Below, piece by piece: positions 1 through 5,534 of a stretch of DNA of 6,001 nucleotides. The notes under the pieces were generated by a model that did not search any database, had not been told where the DNA came from, and saw only the letters and a program-made list of their open reading frames with translations. The number at the start of each line of letters is the position of its first letter. Position 1 is the stretch's first letter. Where the stretch lies: NCBI GenBank assembly GCA_934476025.1, contig CAKSNI010000074.1, positions 1 to 6,001 on the forward strand. The letters are read 5' to 3'. This DNA comes from an uncultured Eubacteriales bacterium. Its GTDB lineage: Bacteria; Bacillota; Clostridia; Oscillospirales; Acutalibacteraceae. A program made the translations under genes and the position numbers.

Positions 1-623
1 GGGCTAACGGTGCCGGCAAAACCACCATTACCAACCTCATCAACCGGTTTTACGATATTGCCGACGGAAAAATCCGGTATGACGGCATCAATATCAATAA
101 GATCAAAAAGAGCGATCTGCGGCGCAGTTTGGGAATCGTGCTGCAGGATGTTAACCTTTTTACCGGAACCGTGCTGGAAAATATCCGGTACGGCCGATTG
201 GATGCCACCGATGAAGAATGCGAAGCGGCGGCCCGCCTGGCCGGGGCCGATGGATTCATTGCCCGACTGCCGCAGGGATATCAGACGGTGCTGCACAATA
301 ACGGGGCCAATCTTTCCCAGGGGCAGCGTCAGCTGATTTCCATCGCCCGGGCGGCGGTAGCCGATCCGCCGGTCATGATTTTGGATGAGGCCACCAGTTC
401 CATTGACACCCGCACGGAAGCGTTGGTGCAGCGGGGCATGGATAAACTCATGGAGGGCCGAACGGTCTTTGTTATCGCCCATCGGCTTTCCACGGTTCGC
501 AATTCCGATGTAATTCTGGTGCTGGATCACGGTCGGGTGGCCGAAAAAGGCAGCCACGACGAATTGATCCGGCAAAAGGGAATGTACTATTGCCTGTATA
601 CCGGGGCGTTTGAGTTGGAATAA
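1..623 (+). CDS. ABC exporter ATP-binding domain, 3' part (5' end outside window)
   Basis: This is the C-terminal 206 residues of an ABC transporter; the first complete codon is at 3-5. Visible in order are the Walker A motif (ANGAGKTT, its first Gly just at the window edge), the Q-loop Gln in VLQDVNLF (fragment residue about 48), the signature LSQGQ (104-108), Walker B VMILDEATSS with catalytic Glu about 129, the D-loop SSID and the H-loop His in VIAHRLS (about 160). The NLFTGTVLENIRYG stretch and the closing YTGAFELE are typical of fused membrane-plus-ATPase exporters of the MsbA/LmrA/YfiC kind, so an upstream six-helix membrane domain is expected but not seen. All ATPase residues are intact, so this would be the catalytically competent half if it works as a heterodimer. 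The substrate (drug, lipid or peptide) cannot be told. A terminator follows directly, so this is the last gene of its operon. Confidence 0.95.
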   Translation, partial: ANGAGKTTITNLINRFYDIADGKIRYDGININKIKKSDLRRSLGIVLQDVNLFTGTVLENIRYGRLDATDEECEAAARLAGADGFIARLPQGYQTVLHNNGANLSQGQRQLISIARAAVADPPVMILDEATSSIDTRTEALVQRGMDKLMEGRTVFVIAHRLSTVRNSDVILVLDHGRVAEKGSHDELIRQKGMYYCLYTGAFELE

Positions 624-649
624 CCCGGCCTTTCGGAAATATTTGTTTT

Positions 650-685
650 AAATCCCCTTTGCCCTTTCGGCAGGAGGGGGTTTTT
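650..685 (+). terminator. Intrinsic terminator after the ABC exporter gene
   Basis: The arm 650-663 (AAATCCCCTTTGCC) pairs with 669-683 (GGCAGGAGGGGGTTT) around the loop CTTTC, allowing one bulged G and two G-T pairs. The 3' arm runs straight into a T tract at 681-685. It lies 27 nt after the stop codon. Position, GC-rich stem and T run are all as expected for a rho-independent terminator. Confidence 0.8.
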
Positions 686-1054
686 AAATTTGTCATGCAG
701 AAAAACGGGATCCGAAAGGGGATGTCGGGGACAATCCCGGCTTTATCGCTTGTACAGACCGGTGCCTCCTTCTGACGAGGGAGGGAACGGAAACGCCGTT
801 TTGACGGAGGAACAGAAAGAAAAAAGCCTTGATGCAAACTATGGTTTTGGTAAAATAAAATCCCATTATGCCAATACTTCGCAGAGCGTTTTTTTATAGT
901 CTATGCGATTCAAAAATCTCTTCCGCAATCCGCTTCGCGCCGATCCTTTTCAGAGGGAACCGGGGGCTCTGCCGGATTTTTGCCGGGACAAACCCTTGCC
1001 TCCTTTCGTCAGCGGCGGAGAAGGCTCTCATCCACAGAAACTTGAGGATTCTAC
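686..1054. other. Gene-poor spacer between exporter and feo operon
   Basis: I see no convincing gene in this stretch on either strand. The longest open frames have poor composition, no Shine-Dalgarno site at a sensible distance and no recognisable protein motif. Contents that can be named are a two-hairpin element at 765-800, a second copy of the nonamer TGCCTCCTT at 997-1005, a weak hairpin with a T run at 960-981, and a poor promoter-like pair (TTGATG at 829, TAAAAT at 851, spacer 16). A diverged intergenic repeat or gene remnant is possible but not shown. Confidence 0.6.
765..800. repeat. Two-hairpin inverted-repeat element
   Basis: Hairpin one is CCTCCTTC (765-772), loop TGAC, GAGGGAGG (777-784): eight pairs with one G-T. 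Hairpin two follows at once: AACGG (786-790), loop AAACG, CCGTT (796-800). A second GGAGG at 806-810 could compete for the CCTCC of hairpin one. The layout recalls short CCTCC/GGAGG intergenic repeats of gut Clostridia, but that similarity is from memory and untested. There is no T tract, so it is not a terminator. Confidence 0.4.
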
Positions 1055-1083
1055 TTGAAAAAGTTCGCGAAAAATGGTATATT
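1055..1083 (+). promoter_or_regulatory. Sigma-A-type promoter of the feo operon
   Basis: TTGAAA (1055-1060) and TATATT (1078-1083) are separated by exactly 17 nt, which predicts transcription starting near 1090. Between them lies a perfect 8-base palindrome TTCGCGAA (1064-1071), a possible operator for a repressor. It does not look like the A/T-rich Fur box, nor like a DtxR-type box. The promoter is about 180 nt ahead of the feoAB start, leaving a long leader. Confidence 0.65.
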
Positions 1084-1089
1084 CAGTGG

Positions 1090-1269
1090 TAGAAAAAATG
1101 CTTGTGGCCATGCGGGGTCCGGACCGGAAAAAATGACTTCCGCTGATTTAGCCGGCTGTTCAAACCGGATACAAGCGAATCTTACAGGTCGATTCCGACT
1201 CCATTCAAAAGGAAAAGGGGCGCGGACGGCCAACCCGGCGGCCGCGGCTGCCGAAAAGGGGGAAAATCC
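1090..1269 (+). promoter_or_regulatory. Long, possibly structured 5' leader of feoAB
   Basis: The leader can fold in segments. GCTTGT (1100-1105) pairs with ACAAGC (1171-1176) and encloses two hairpins: CGGAA/TTCCG (1125-1129 with 1138-1142) and CCGG/CCGG (1152-1155 with 1165-1168). A hairpin GTCG-ATTC-CGAC follows at 1188-1199, and CGGCC/GGCCG (1227-1231 with 1240-1244) lies just before the ribosome binding site AGGGGG. I do not recognise any known riboswitch core (no NiCo/czcD, yybP-ykoY or cobalamin signature). GC-rich DNA forms chance stems easily, so a regulatory role is only a hypothesis. Confidence 0.3.
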
Positions 1270-3633
1270 GTGACATTACGGGAACTGAAAATCGGCCAAA
1301 GCGCCGTGGTACAAAAGGTTGGCGGGCAGGGGAGCCTGCGGCAGCATTTTCTGGATATGGGGGTCATTCCGGGAGCGGAAATCACGCTGGAAAAATATGC
1401 CCCGATGGGAGATCCGATGGAACTTCGCATTCACGGGTACGAATTGACGCTGCGGCTCAGCGACGCCGAAAAAATCGAAATTTCTCCCCTGCAAAACAAC
1501 GGGGAGGAACCCGGGAAGGACGGGAAGAAATGGCTTCCCCGGCTGAATACCGTGGATCACCCCGGCCTGGGCGAGGATGGAATTTATCATAAGAAAGACG
1601 AAGAAAAACCGCTGGAAAAGGGAACGGTGCTGACCTTTGCCCTGGCCGGAAACCAGAACTGCGGCAAAACAACCCTGTTCAATCAGCTGACCGGTTCCAA
1701 CCAGCATGTCGGAAATTTCCCCGGGGTAACGGTGGATCGGAAAAGCGGCGCCATCCGGGGGTATGAAAATACCTTAGTAACGGATTTGCCGGGCATTTAC
1801 TCCCTTTCCCCCTACACTTCGGAGGAAATCGTTTCCCGTCAGTTTATTCTGGATGAAAAACCGAAAGGCATTATCAATATTGTGGATGCCACCAATATGG
1901 AACGCAATCTCTATCTGACGCTGCAATTGATGGAACTGGATATTCCGATGGTGCTGGCGCTGAATATGATGGATGAGGTCAAGCAAAACGGCGGAACCGT
2001 TCGGATTAACGATATGGAAGAACTGCTCGGCATTCCGGTGGTGCCGATTTCGGCCAGCAAGAATGAAGGTGTGGACGAACTGATTTGCCATGCCGTTCAT
2101 GTGGCACAGTATGCCGAAAAGCCGCGCCGCACCGATTTTTGCCGGGATGACGGTAAAACCGGGGCGGTTCACCGCGCCATCCACAGCATTATGCATCTGA
2201 TTGAGGATCACGCACAGCGCGCCGGAATCCCGGTTCGCTTTGCCGCCGGAAAACTCATTGAGGGGGATCCCCGGGTTTGCGAAAGCCTGCGCCTGGATGA
2301 AAACGAAACCGAAACGGTGGAGCATATCATTCGCCAGATGGAACAGGAACGGGGGCTGGACCGGGCCGCCGCGATGGCGGATATGCGGTTTTCCTTTATT
2401 ACCGAATTGTGCCGCCGGACGGTGGTAAAACCCAAAGAAAGCAAAGAACACCTGCGTTCCCGGAAAATCGACCGGATTCTGACCGGAAAATATACGGCGC
2501 TGCCGGCCTTTATCGGGATTATGGCATTGGTCTTTTATCTCACCTTTAATGTGATCGGGGCTTCTTTGCAGAATCTTTTGCAGATGGGCATTGATGCCCT
2601 GACCCAATCGGTGGACCGCCTGCTGGCTTCGGCCGGAGTGAACGGGATTGTCCGCTCGCTGATTGTTGACGGCGTTTTCACCGGAGTGGGAAGCGTGGTC
2701 AGCTTTGTGCCGATCATCGTGGTTCTTTTCTTCTTCCTTTCTTTGCTGGAAGACAGCGGATATATGGCCCGGGTGGCCTTTGTGACCGATAAAATGCTGC
2801 GGAAAATCGGCCTTTCGGGGCGGAGCATTGTGCCGATGCTGATCGGCTTCGGATGCACCGTTCCGGGGGTAATGGCCAGTCGGACGCTGCCCTCTCAACG
2901 GGATCGCCGCATGACGGTCATTCTGACCCCGTTTATGAGTTGTACCGCCAAATTGCCCATTTACGGCTTTTTGATTCAGAGCTTTTTCCCAAAATATTCC
3001 GGGCTGTTTATGGTGGGAATTTACCTGCTGGGCATTTTAACCGGTATTCTGGTTGCCCTGATTACCAAAGGAACCGTTTTCCGGGGCGAAGCCGTTCCCT
3101 TTGTCATGGAACTGCCCAATTATCGGATGCCGGGGACCAAAAATGTTCTGATGCTGCTTTGGGATAAAGCCAAAGATTTTCTGAGCCGGGCTTTCACCGT
3201 GATTTTTGTGGCGTCGCTGATTGTTTGGTTCCTGCAGACCTTTGATTTCCGCCTGAACGCCGTGACCGATTCCAAAGACAGCATTCTGGCGGTGCTGGCC
3301 GGCACCATTGCCCCGGTCTTTTCTCCGATCGGGTTGAATGACTGGCGGATTGTTACGGCGCTGACGGCCGGATTTATGGCCAAGGAAAGCGTGGTTTCCT
3401 CGCTGAAGGTACTTACGGCCTTCTCTTCGATTGCGGCGGTACTCAGCCCGGCTTCGGCCGTCAGTATGCTGGTATTCTGCCTGCTGTATACCCCCTGCGT
3501 GGCGGCTGTGGCGGCCATCCGCCGGGAATTGGGCGGCGGCTGGGCGGCTTTGATTGTGGTGGGTCAGTGTGTGCTGGCCTATTTGATGGCGCTGCTTTCC
3601 CACACGATATGCCTGCTGATCGGGGTGGTGTGA
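1270..3633 (+). CDS. feoB: Ferrous iron transporter FeoA-FeoB fusion
   Basis: GTP-dependent Fe(II) importer of the cytoplasmic membrane, 787 aa. Residues 1-72 form a FeoA (SH3-like) domain (MTLRELKIGQ start, FLDMGVIPGAEI core). Residues 73-118 are a charged linker. The G domain follows: G1 GNQNCGKT (127-134), G2 Thr154 in GVTVD, G3 DLPG (172-175), G4 NMMD (232-235), G5 SAS (261-263). A helical, guanine-dissociation-inhibitor-like part (about 286-400) leads to the membrane core, from about 409 to the end, with several hydrophobic helices. The core holds the conserved GFGC (Cys529), TPFMSC (Cys558), FMAKES (702-707) and CLLYTPC (737-743). The fusion explains why the protein is longer than a plain FeoB of about 700 aa; FeoA-FeoB fusions are known in other anaerobes. 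The GTG start at 1270 is supported by AGGGGG about 7 nt upstream and by the full FeoA domain. The gene is first in its operon, with the small Cys-rich partner 3 nt downstream. Confidence 0.96.
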   Translation: MTLRELKIGQSAVVQKVGGQGSLRQHFLDMGVIPGAEITLEKYAPMGDPMELRIHGYELTLRLSDAEKIEISPLQNNGEEPGKDGKKWLPRLNTVDHPGLGEDGIYHKKDEEKPLEKGTVLTFALAGNQNCGKTTLFNQLTGSNQHVGNFPGVTVDRKSGAIRGYENTLVTDLPGIYSLSPYTSEEIVSRQFILDEKPKGIINIVDATNMERNLYLTLQLMELDIPMVLALNMMDEVKQNGGTVRINDMEELLGIPVVPISASKNEGVDELICHAVHVAQYAEKPRRTDFCRDDGKTGAVHRAIHSIMHLIEDHAQRAGIPVRFAAGKLIEGDPRVCESLRLDENETETVEHIIRQMEQERGLDRAAAMADMRFSFITELCRRTVVKPKESKEHLRSRKIDRILTGKYTALPAFIGIMALVFYLTFNVIGASLQNLLQMGIDALTQSVDRLLASAGVNGIVRSLIVDGVFTGVGSVVSFVPIIVVLFFFLSLLEDSGYMARVAFVTDKMLRKIGLSGRSIVPMLIGFGCTVPGVMASRTLPSQRDRRMTVILTPFMSCTAKLPIYGFLIQSFFPKYSGLFMVGIYLLGILTGILVALITKGTVFRGEAVPFVMELPNYRMPGTKNVLMLLWDKAKDFLSRAFTVIFVASLIVWFLQTFDFRLNAVTDSKDSILAVLAGTIAPVFSPIGLNDWRIVTALTAGFMAKESVVSSLKVLTAFSSIAAVLSPASAVSMLVFCLLYTPCVAAVAAIRRELGGGWAALIVVGQCVLAYLMALLSHTICLLIGVV

Positions 3634-3636
3634 CCG

Positions 3637-3816
3637 GTGAATTGGCTGGATATTCTCTGCACGGCGGCGGTACTGGGTGCGGCCGGATGGGCGCTTATCC
3701 GTATTTTTCGTCGGCACAAAAGCGGAAAATGCACCGGCTGCGCGTGCGGCTGCCCGACGGAACGGCCGGGGCGATGCTCATCCGCCCGGCGGTGCTCCGG
3801 GCGCGAAAAGAATTGA
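3637..3816 (+). CDS. FeoB-associated Cys-rich membrane protein
   Basis: A 59-residue protein starting with GTG at 3637, only 3 nt after the feoAB stop. GGGGTGG inside the feoAB end (3622-3628) can serve as ribosome binding site, so translation is probably coupled. An N-terminal hydrophobic helix (about residues 3-24, WLDILCTAAVLGAAGWALIR) is followed by a basic stretch (RRHKSGK) and the cluster CTGCACGC (Cys32, 35, 37, 39); two more Cys lie at 47 and 53 in an Arg-rich tail. Single helix, basic stop-transfer and CxxCxC-type cluster directly after feoB match the family of FeoB-associated Cys-rich membrane proteins of Firmicutes. That family is thought to assist Fe(II) uptake in the way FeoC does elsewhere; its biochemistry is poorly defined. 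The tail beyond the first cluster looks longer than usual. The stop codon overlaps the -35 box of the next promoter. Confidence 0.85.
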   Translation: MNWLDILCTAAVLGAAGWALIRIFRRHKSGKCTGCACGCPTERPGRCSSARRCSGREKN

Positions 3817-3834
3817 CTTTTCGGACAGGCCTGT
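3804..3834. repeat. Two adjacent dyads over the glycan-export promoter
   Basis: CGAAAAG (3804-3810) and CTTTTCG (3817-3823) form a perfect 7-base inverted repeat around AATTGA, covering the -35 box. Directly after it, ACAGGCCTGT (3825-3834) is a perfect 10-base palindrome filling the rest of the spacer up to the -10 box. Either could be an operator. The first lacks a following T run, so it is not a normal terminator for the feo operon. No regulator is encoded in the window. Confidence 0.45.
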
Positions 3835-3841
3835 GTATAAT
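3813..3841 (+). promoter_or_regulatory. Near-consensus promoter of the glycan-export operon
   Basis: TTGACT (3813-3818) and a perfect TATAAT (3836-3841) with a 17-nt spacer predict a start near 3848 and a leader of about 75 nt. The -35 box includes part of the stop codon (3814-3816) of the Cys-rich Feo partner. The export genes therefore have their own strong promoter even though no terminator separates them from the feo operon. Confidence 0.85.
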
Positions 3842-3924
3842 GATAGGACAGAAGAATTTCCGAATGCCCGTTTTCGGCCTGTGCCGCGCGGTCGGGCAAC
3901 GCGGAGGGAAGGGTTGTTGAGGTT

Positions 3925-4713
3925 TTGGGGAATTCCAAATTTTTTCGGGATTTTCGGCGGTATCTGCCGCTGCTGAAAAACCTGGTTTCCAAAGATATCA
4001 AAATCAAATACCGCCGTTCGGTGCTGGGTGTGGCCTGGAGTGTGCTGAATCCGCTGCTGATGATGGTGGTCCTGACCAATGTATTTAAAATGCTGCTGCG
4101 GGCGAATGTTGACAACTTCGCCACCTATTATATTATCGGTTCCTCCCTGTGGGGCTTTTTCTCCGAAGCAACGACCGGTTCGCTTTCCTCCATCATGGGG
4201 GCGGCCCCGCTCATTAAAAAGGTCTATATCCCCAAATATATTTTTCCGCTGGAAAAATGTGTTTTTGCGCTCATCAACTTTTTGCTGAGTATGATCGCGG
4301 CTCTGGTGGTCATGCTGTGCCAGGGGGTATATCCCACCTTTACGGCTCTGCTGTTCCCGATTCCGGTACTGCTTTGCTTTCTTTTCACCTGCGGAATGTG
4401 CCTGATTGTCAGCGCCGTAACGGTGTATTTCCGGGATGTGGCACATTTTTACGGGGTTTTGCTCACCCTGTGGATGTACCTGACGCCGATTCTTTACCCG
4501 GTCAGCCTGTTGGAAGGTCACCCCTTTGTGGAAACCGTGGTTCGACTGAATCCGATGTATTATTATGTGACTTATTTCCGGGATGTTCTGATGTACGGCC
4601 GGGTGCCGGGGCTGACATTCCACCTCATCTGCATCGGGATTGCGCTGATTGTATTCGGCTTCGGGGTGCTGATCTTCAAAACACTGGAACGCAAGTTTAT
4701 TCTGCATATCTGA
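3925..4713 (+). CDS. tagG: Polysaccharide ABC-2 export permease (TagG/Wzm type)
   Basis: Membrane subunit of an ABC exporter for a surface glycan, 262 aa. The amphipathic N-terminus (KFFRDFRRYLPLLKNL) and the motif IKYRRSVLGVAWSVLNPL (27-44) are hallmarks of the family, as are VYFRDVAHF (167-175) and LNPMYYYVTYFRDVL (208-222) near the end. About six hydrophobic segments are visible, roughly 35-55, 67-82, 112-134, 140-164, 177-195 and 232-252. The length is normal for the family. I see no in-frame ATG or GTG upstream, so TTG at 3925 is taken as start; it keeps the expected short N-terminus. Its ribosome binding site is poor: GGAGGGAAGGG ends 11 nt before and GAGG ends 2 nt before. The ATPase partner begins 15 nt downstream. 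The symbol reflects family likeness; the substrate (teichoic acid, capsule, O-antigen-like glycan) is not shown. Confidence 0.92.
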   Translation: MGNSKFFRDFRRYLPLLKNLVSKDIKIKYRRSVLGVAWSVLNPLLMMVVLTNVFKMLLRANVDNFATYYIIGSSLWGFFSEATTGSLSSIMGAAPLIKKVYIPKYIFPLEKCVFALINFLLSMIAALVVMLCQGVYPTFTALLFPIPVLLCFLFTCGMCLIVSAVTVYFRDVAHFYGVLLTLWMYLTPILYPVSLLEGHPFVETVVRLNPMYYYVTYFRDVLMYGRVPGLTFHLICIGIALIVFGFGVLIFKTLERKFILHI

Positions 4714-4715
4714 CG

Positions 4716-4722
4716 GGTGGAG
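4716..4722 (+). promoter_or_regulatory. Ribosome binding site that fixes the tagH start
   Basis: GGTGGAG ends 6 nt before the ATG at 4729. The in-frame GTG at 4717 lies inside this site, so the shorter ATG start is preferred. Confidence 0.7.
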
Positions 4723-4728
4723 AACACA

Positions 4729-5472
4729 ATGAACAAAGAAAATGCGGTGGAATTGCACGATATTGAAATGCATTTCAATATGAGCAAGGAAAAGCTGGAA
4801 AATTTAAAGGAATACTTTCTGAAACTGGTTCGCCGTCAGTTGATGTTTGAAGACTTTGTGGCGCTGGACCATGTTTCGGTCAATATCAAAAAAGGCGATG
4901 TTTTCGGTATTGTCGGGCTGAACGGAAGCGGAAAAAGTACCACACTCAAGGTAATTTCCGGCATTTTAAAACCGACCCGGGGAACGGTGGAGGTGGATGG
5001 CGTTATCGCTCCGCTGATTGAACTCGGGGCCGGGTTCGATATGGATCTCACCGCCCGGGAGAACATTTATCTGAACGGGTCGGTTCTCGGATTTTCCAAA
5101 AAATTCATGGATTCGAAATTCGACGAAATCGTGGAATTCTCCGAAATGAAGGACTTTCTCGATGTGCCGATGAAGAATTATTCTTCGGGTATGGTGGCCC
5201 GGATCGGCTTTGCCATTGCCACCGTTACCACACCGGATATTCTGATTGTGGATGAAATTCTGTCGGTTGGGGACTTTTTGTTCCAGCAGAAATGCGAAGA
5301 ACGCATCAACCGCATGATGAATGACGATACCACCGTAATTATTGTATCCCATTCCATTGAACAGATCGAACGCCTGTGTAAGCACTGTATGTGGCTGGAA
5401 CACGGTAAGGTCAAAATGATCGGGGATACCAAAACGGTGTGCGACGCATACAAAACCAGCCAGCGGGCGTAA
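4729..5472 (+). CDS. tagH: Polysaccharide export ATPase (TagH/Wzt type)
   Basis: ATP-binding subunit that powers the permease encoded just upstream, 247 aa, cytoplasmic and peripheral to the membrane. The N-terminal segment before the ATPase core (LENLKEYFLKLVRRQLMFEDFVAL, here split by family as an amphipathic lead-in, 23-46) is typical of Clostridia members. Motifs: Walker A GLNGSGKST (63-71), the family-specific LIELGAGFDMDLTARENIY (96-114), signature YSSGM (151-155), Walker B ILIVDE (171-176) and switch His208 in IVSHS. All catalytic residues are intact. The protein ends about 70 residues after Walker B, so it has neither the C-terminal carbohydrate-binding domain of the O-antigen Wzt proteins that read a chain-end cap nor the long extension of Bacillus TagH. 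Export of a glycan without a cap signal is inferred. ATG at 4729 is chosen over GTG at 4717 because of the ribosome binding site. Confidence 0.93.
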   Translation: MNKENAVELHDIEMHFNMSKEKLENLKEYFLKLVRRQLMFEDFVALDHVSVNIKKGDVFGIVGLNGSGKSTTLKVISGILKPTRGTVEVDGVIAPLIELGAGFDMDLTARENIYLNGSVLGFSKKFMDSKFDEIVEFSEMKDFLDVPMKNYSSGMVARIGFAIATVTTPDILIVDEILSVGDFLFQQKCEERINRMMNDDTTVIIVSHSIEQIERLCKHCMWLEHGKVKMIGDTKTVCDAYKTSQRA

Positions 5473-5485
5473 CGCTGCGGCTGCC

Positions 5486-5520
5486 TTTTCCCGGCTCTGC
5501 GGCCGGGAAAACTGTTTTAT
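5486..5520 (+). terminator. Hairpin in the tagH-glycosyltransferase gap (possible attenuator)
   Basis: TTTTCCCGGC (5486-5495) and GCCGGGAAAA (5502-5511) form a perfect 10-bp stem with loop TCTGCG, followed by CTGTTTTAT. The T run is short and set back 3 nt, so full termination is unlikely. The hairpin ends 9 nt before the ribosome binding site of the next gene. It may lower expression of downstream genes by partial termination, or protect the upstream mRNA. Confidence 0.45.
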
Positions 5521-5534
5521 AAAGGAGAATGACG

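Noticed and set aside
829..856. Promoter-like TTGATG-16-TAAAAT
   Set aside because: Both boxes are imperfect, the spacer is short, and no gene follows before the much better promoter at 1055.
690..899. 69-residue open frame after the first terminator
   Set aside because: Non-ATG start, no ribosome binding site, low-complexity polar composition without recognisable domain, and it lies across the hairpin element.
960..981. CCGG/CCGG hairpin followed by five T
   Set aside because: Only four pairs around an 8-nt loop and no gene upstream to terminate; likely chance.
868..1092. 74-residue open frame ahead of feoAB
   Set aside because: It runs through the feo promoter, has no Shine-Dalgarno site and no recognisable motif.
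1116..1125. Palindrome GGTCCGGACC in the feo leader as an operator
   Set aside because: It is downstream of the predicted start in CCGG-rich sequence where such palindromes are common; no second half-site or spacing pattern.
1098..1136. 12-codon ATG frame in the feo leader, a possible leader peptide
   Set aside because: It starts only about 8 nt after the predicted transcription start and lacks a ribosome binding site.
1055..1273. 72-residue frame overlapping the feoAB start
   Set aside because: Its first codon is the -35 box of the feo promoter, so the mRNA would begin after it; composition is not protein-like.
1774..2898. 374-residue minus-strand frame
   Set aside because: Mirror of the feoAB coding frame; His/Gln/Arg-rich antisense composition and no family motif.
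3778..4773. 331-residue minus-strand frame
   Set aside because: Antisense shadow of the permease gene, which has clear family motifs on the + strand.
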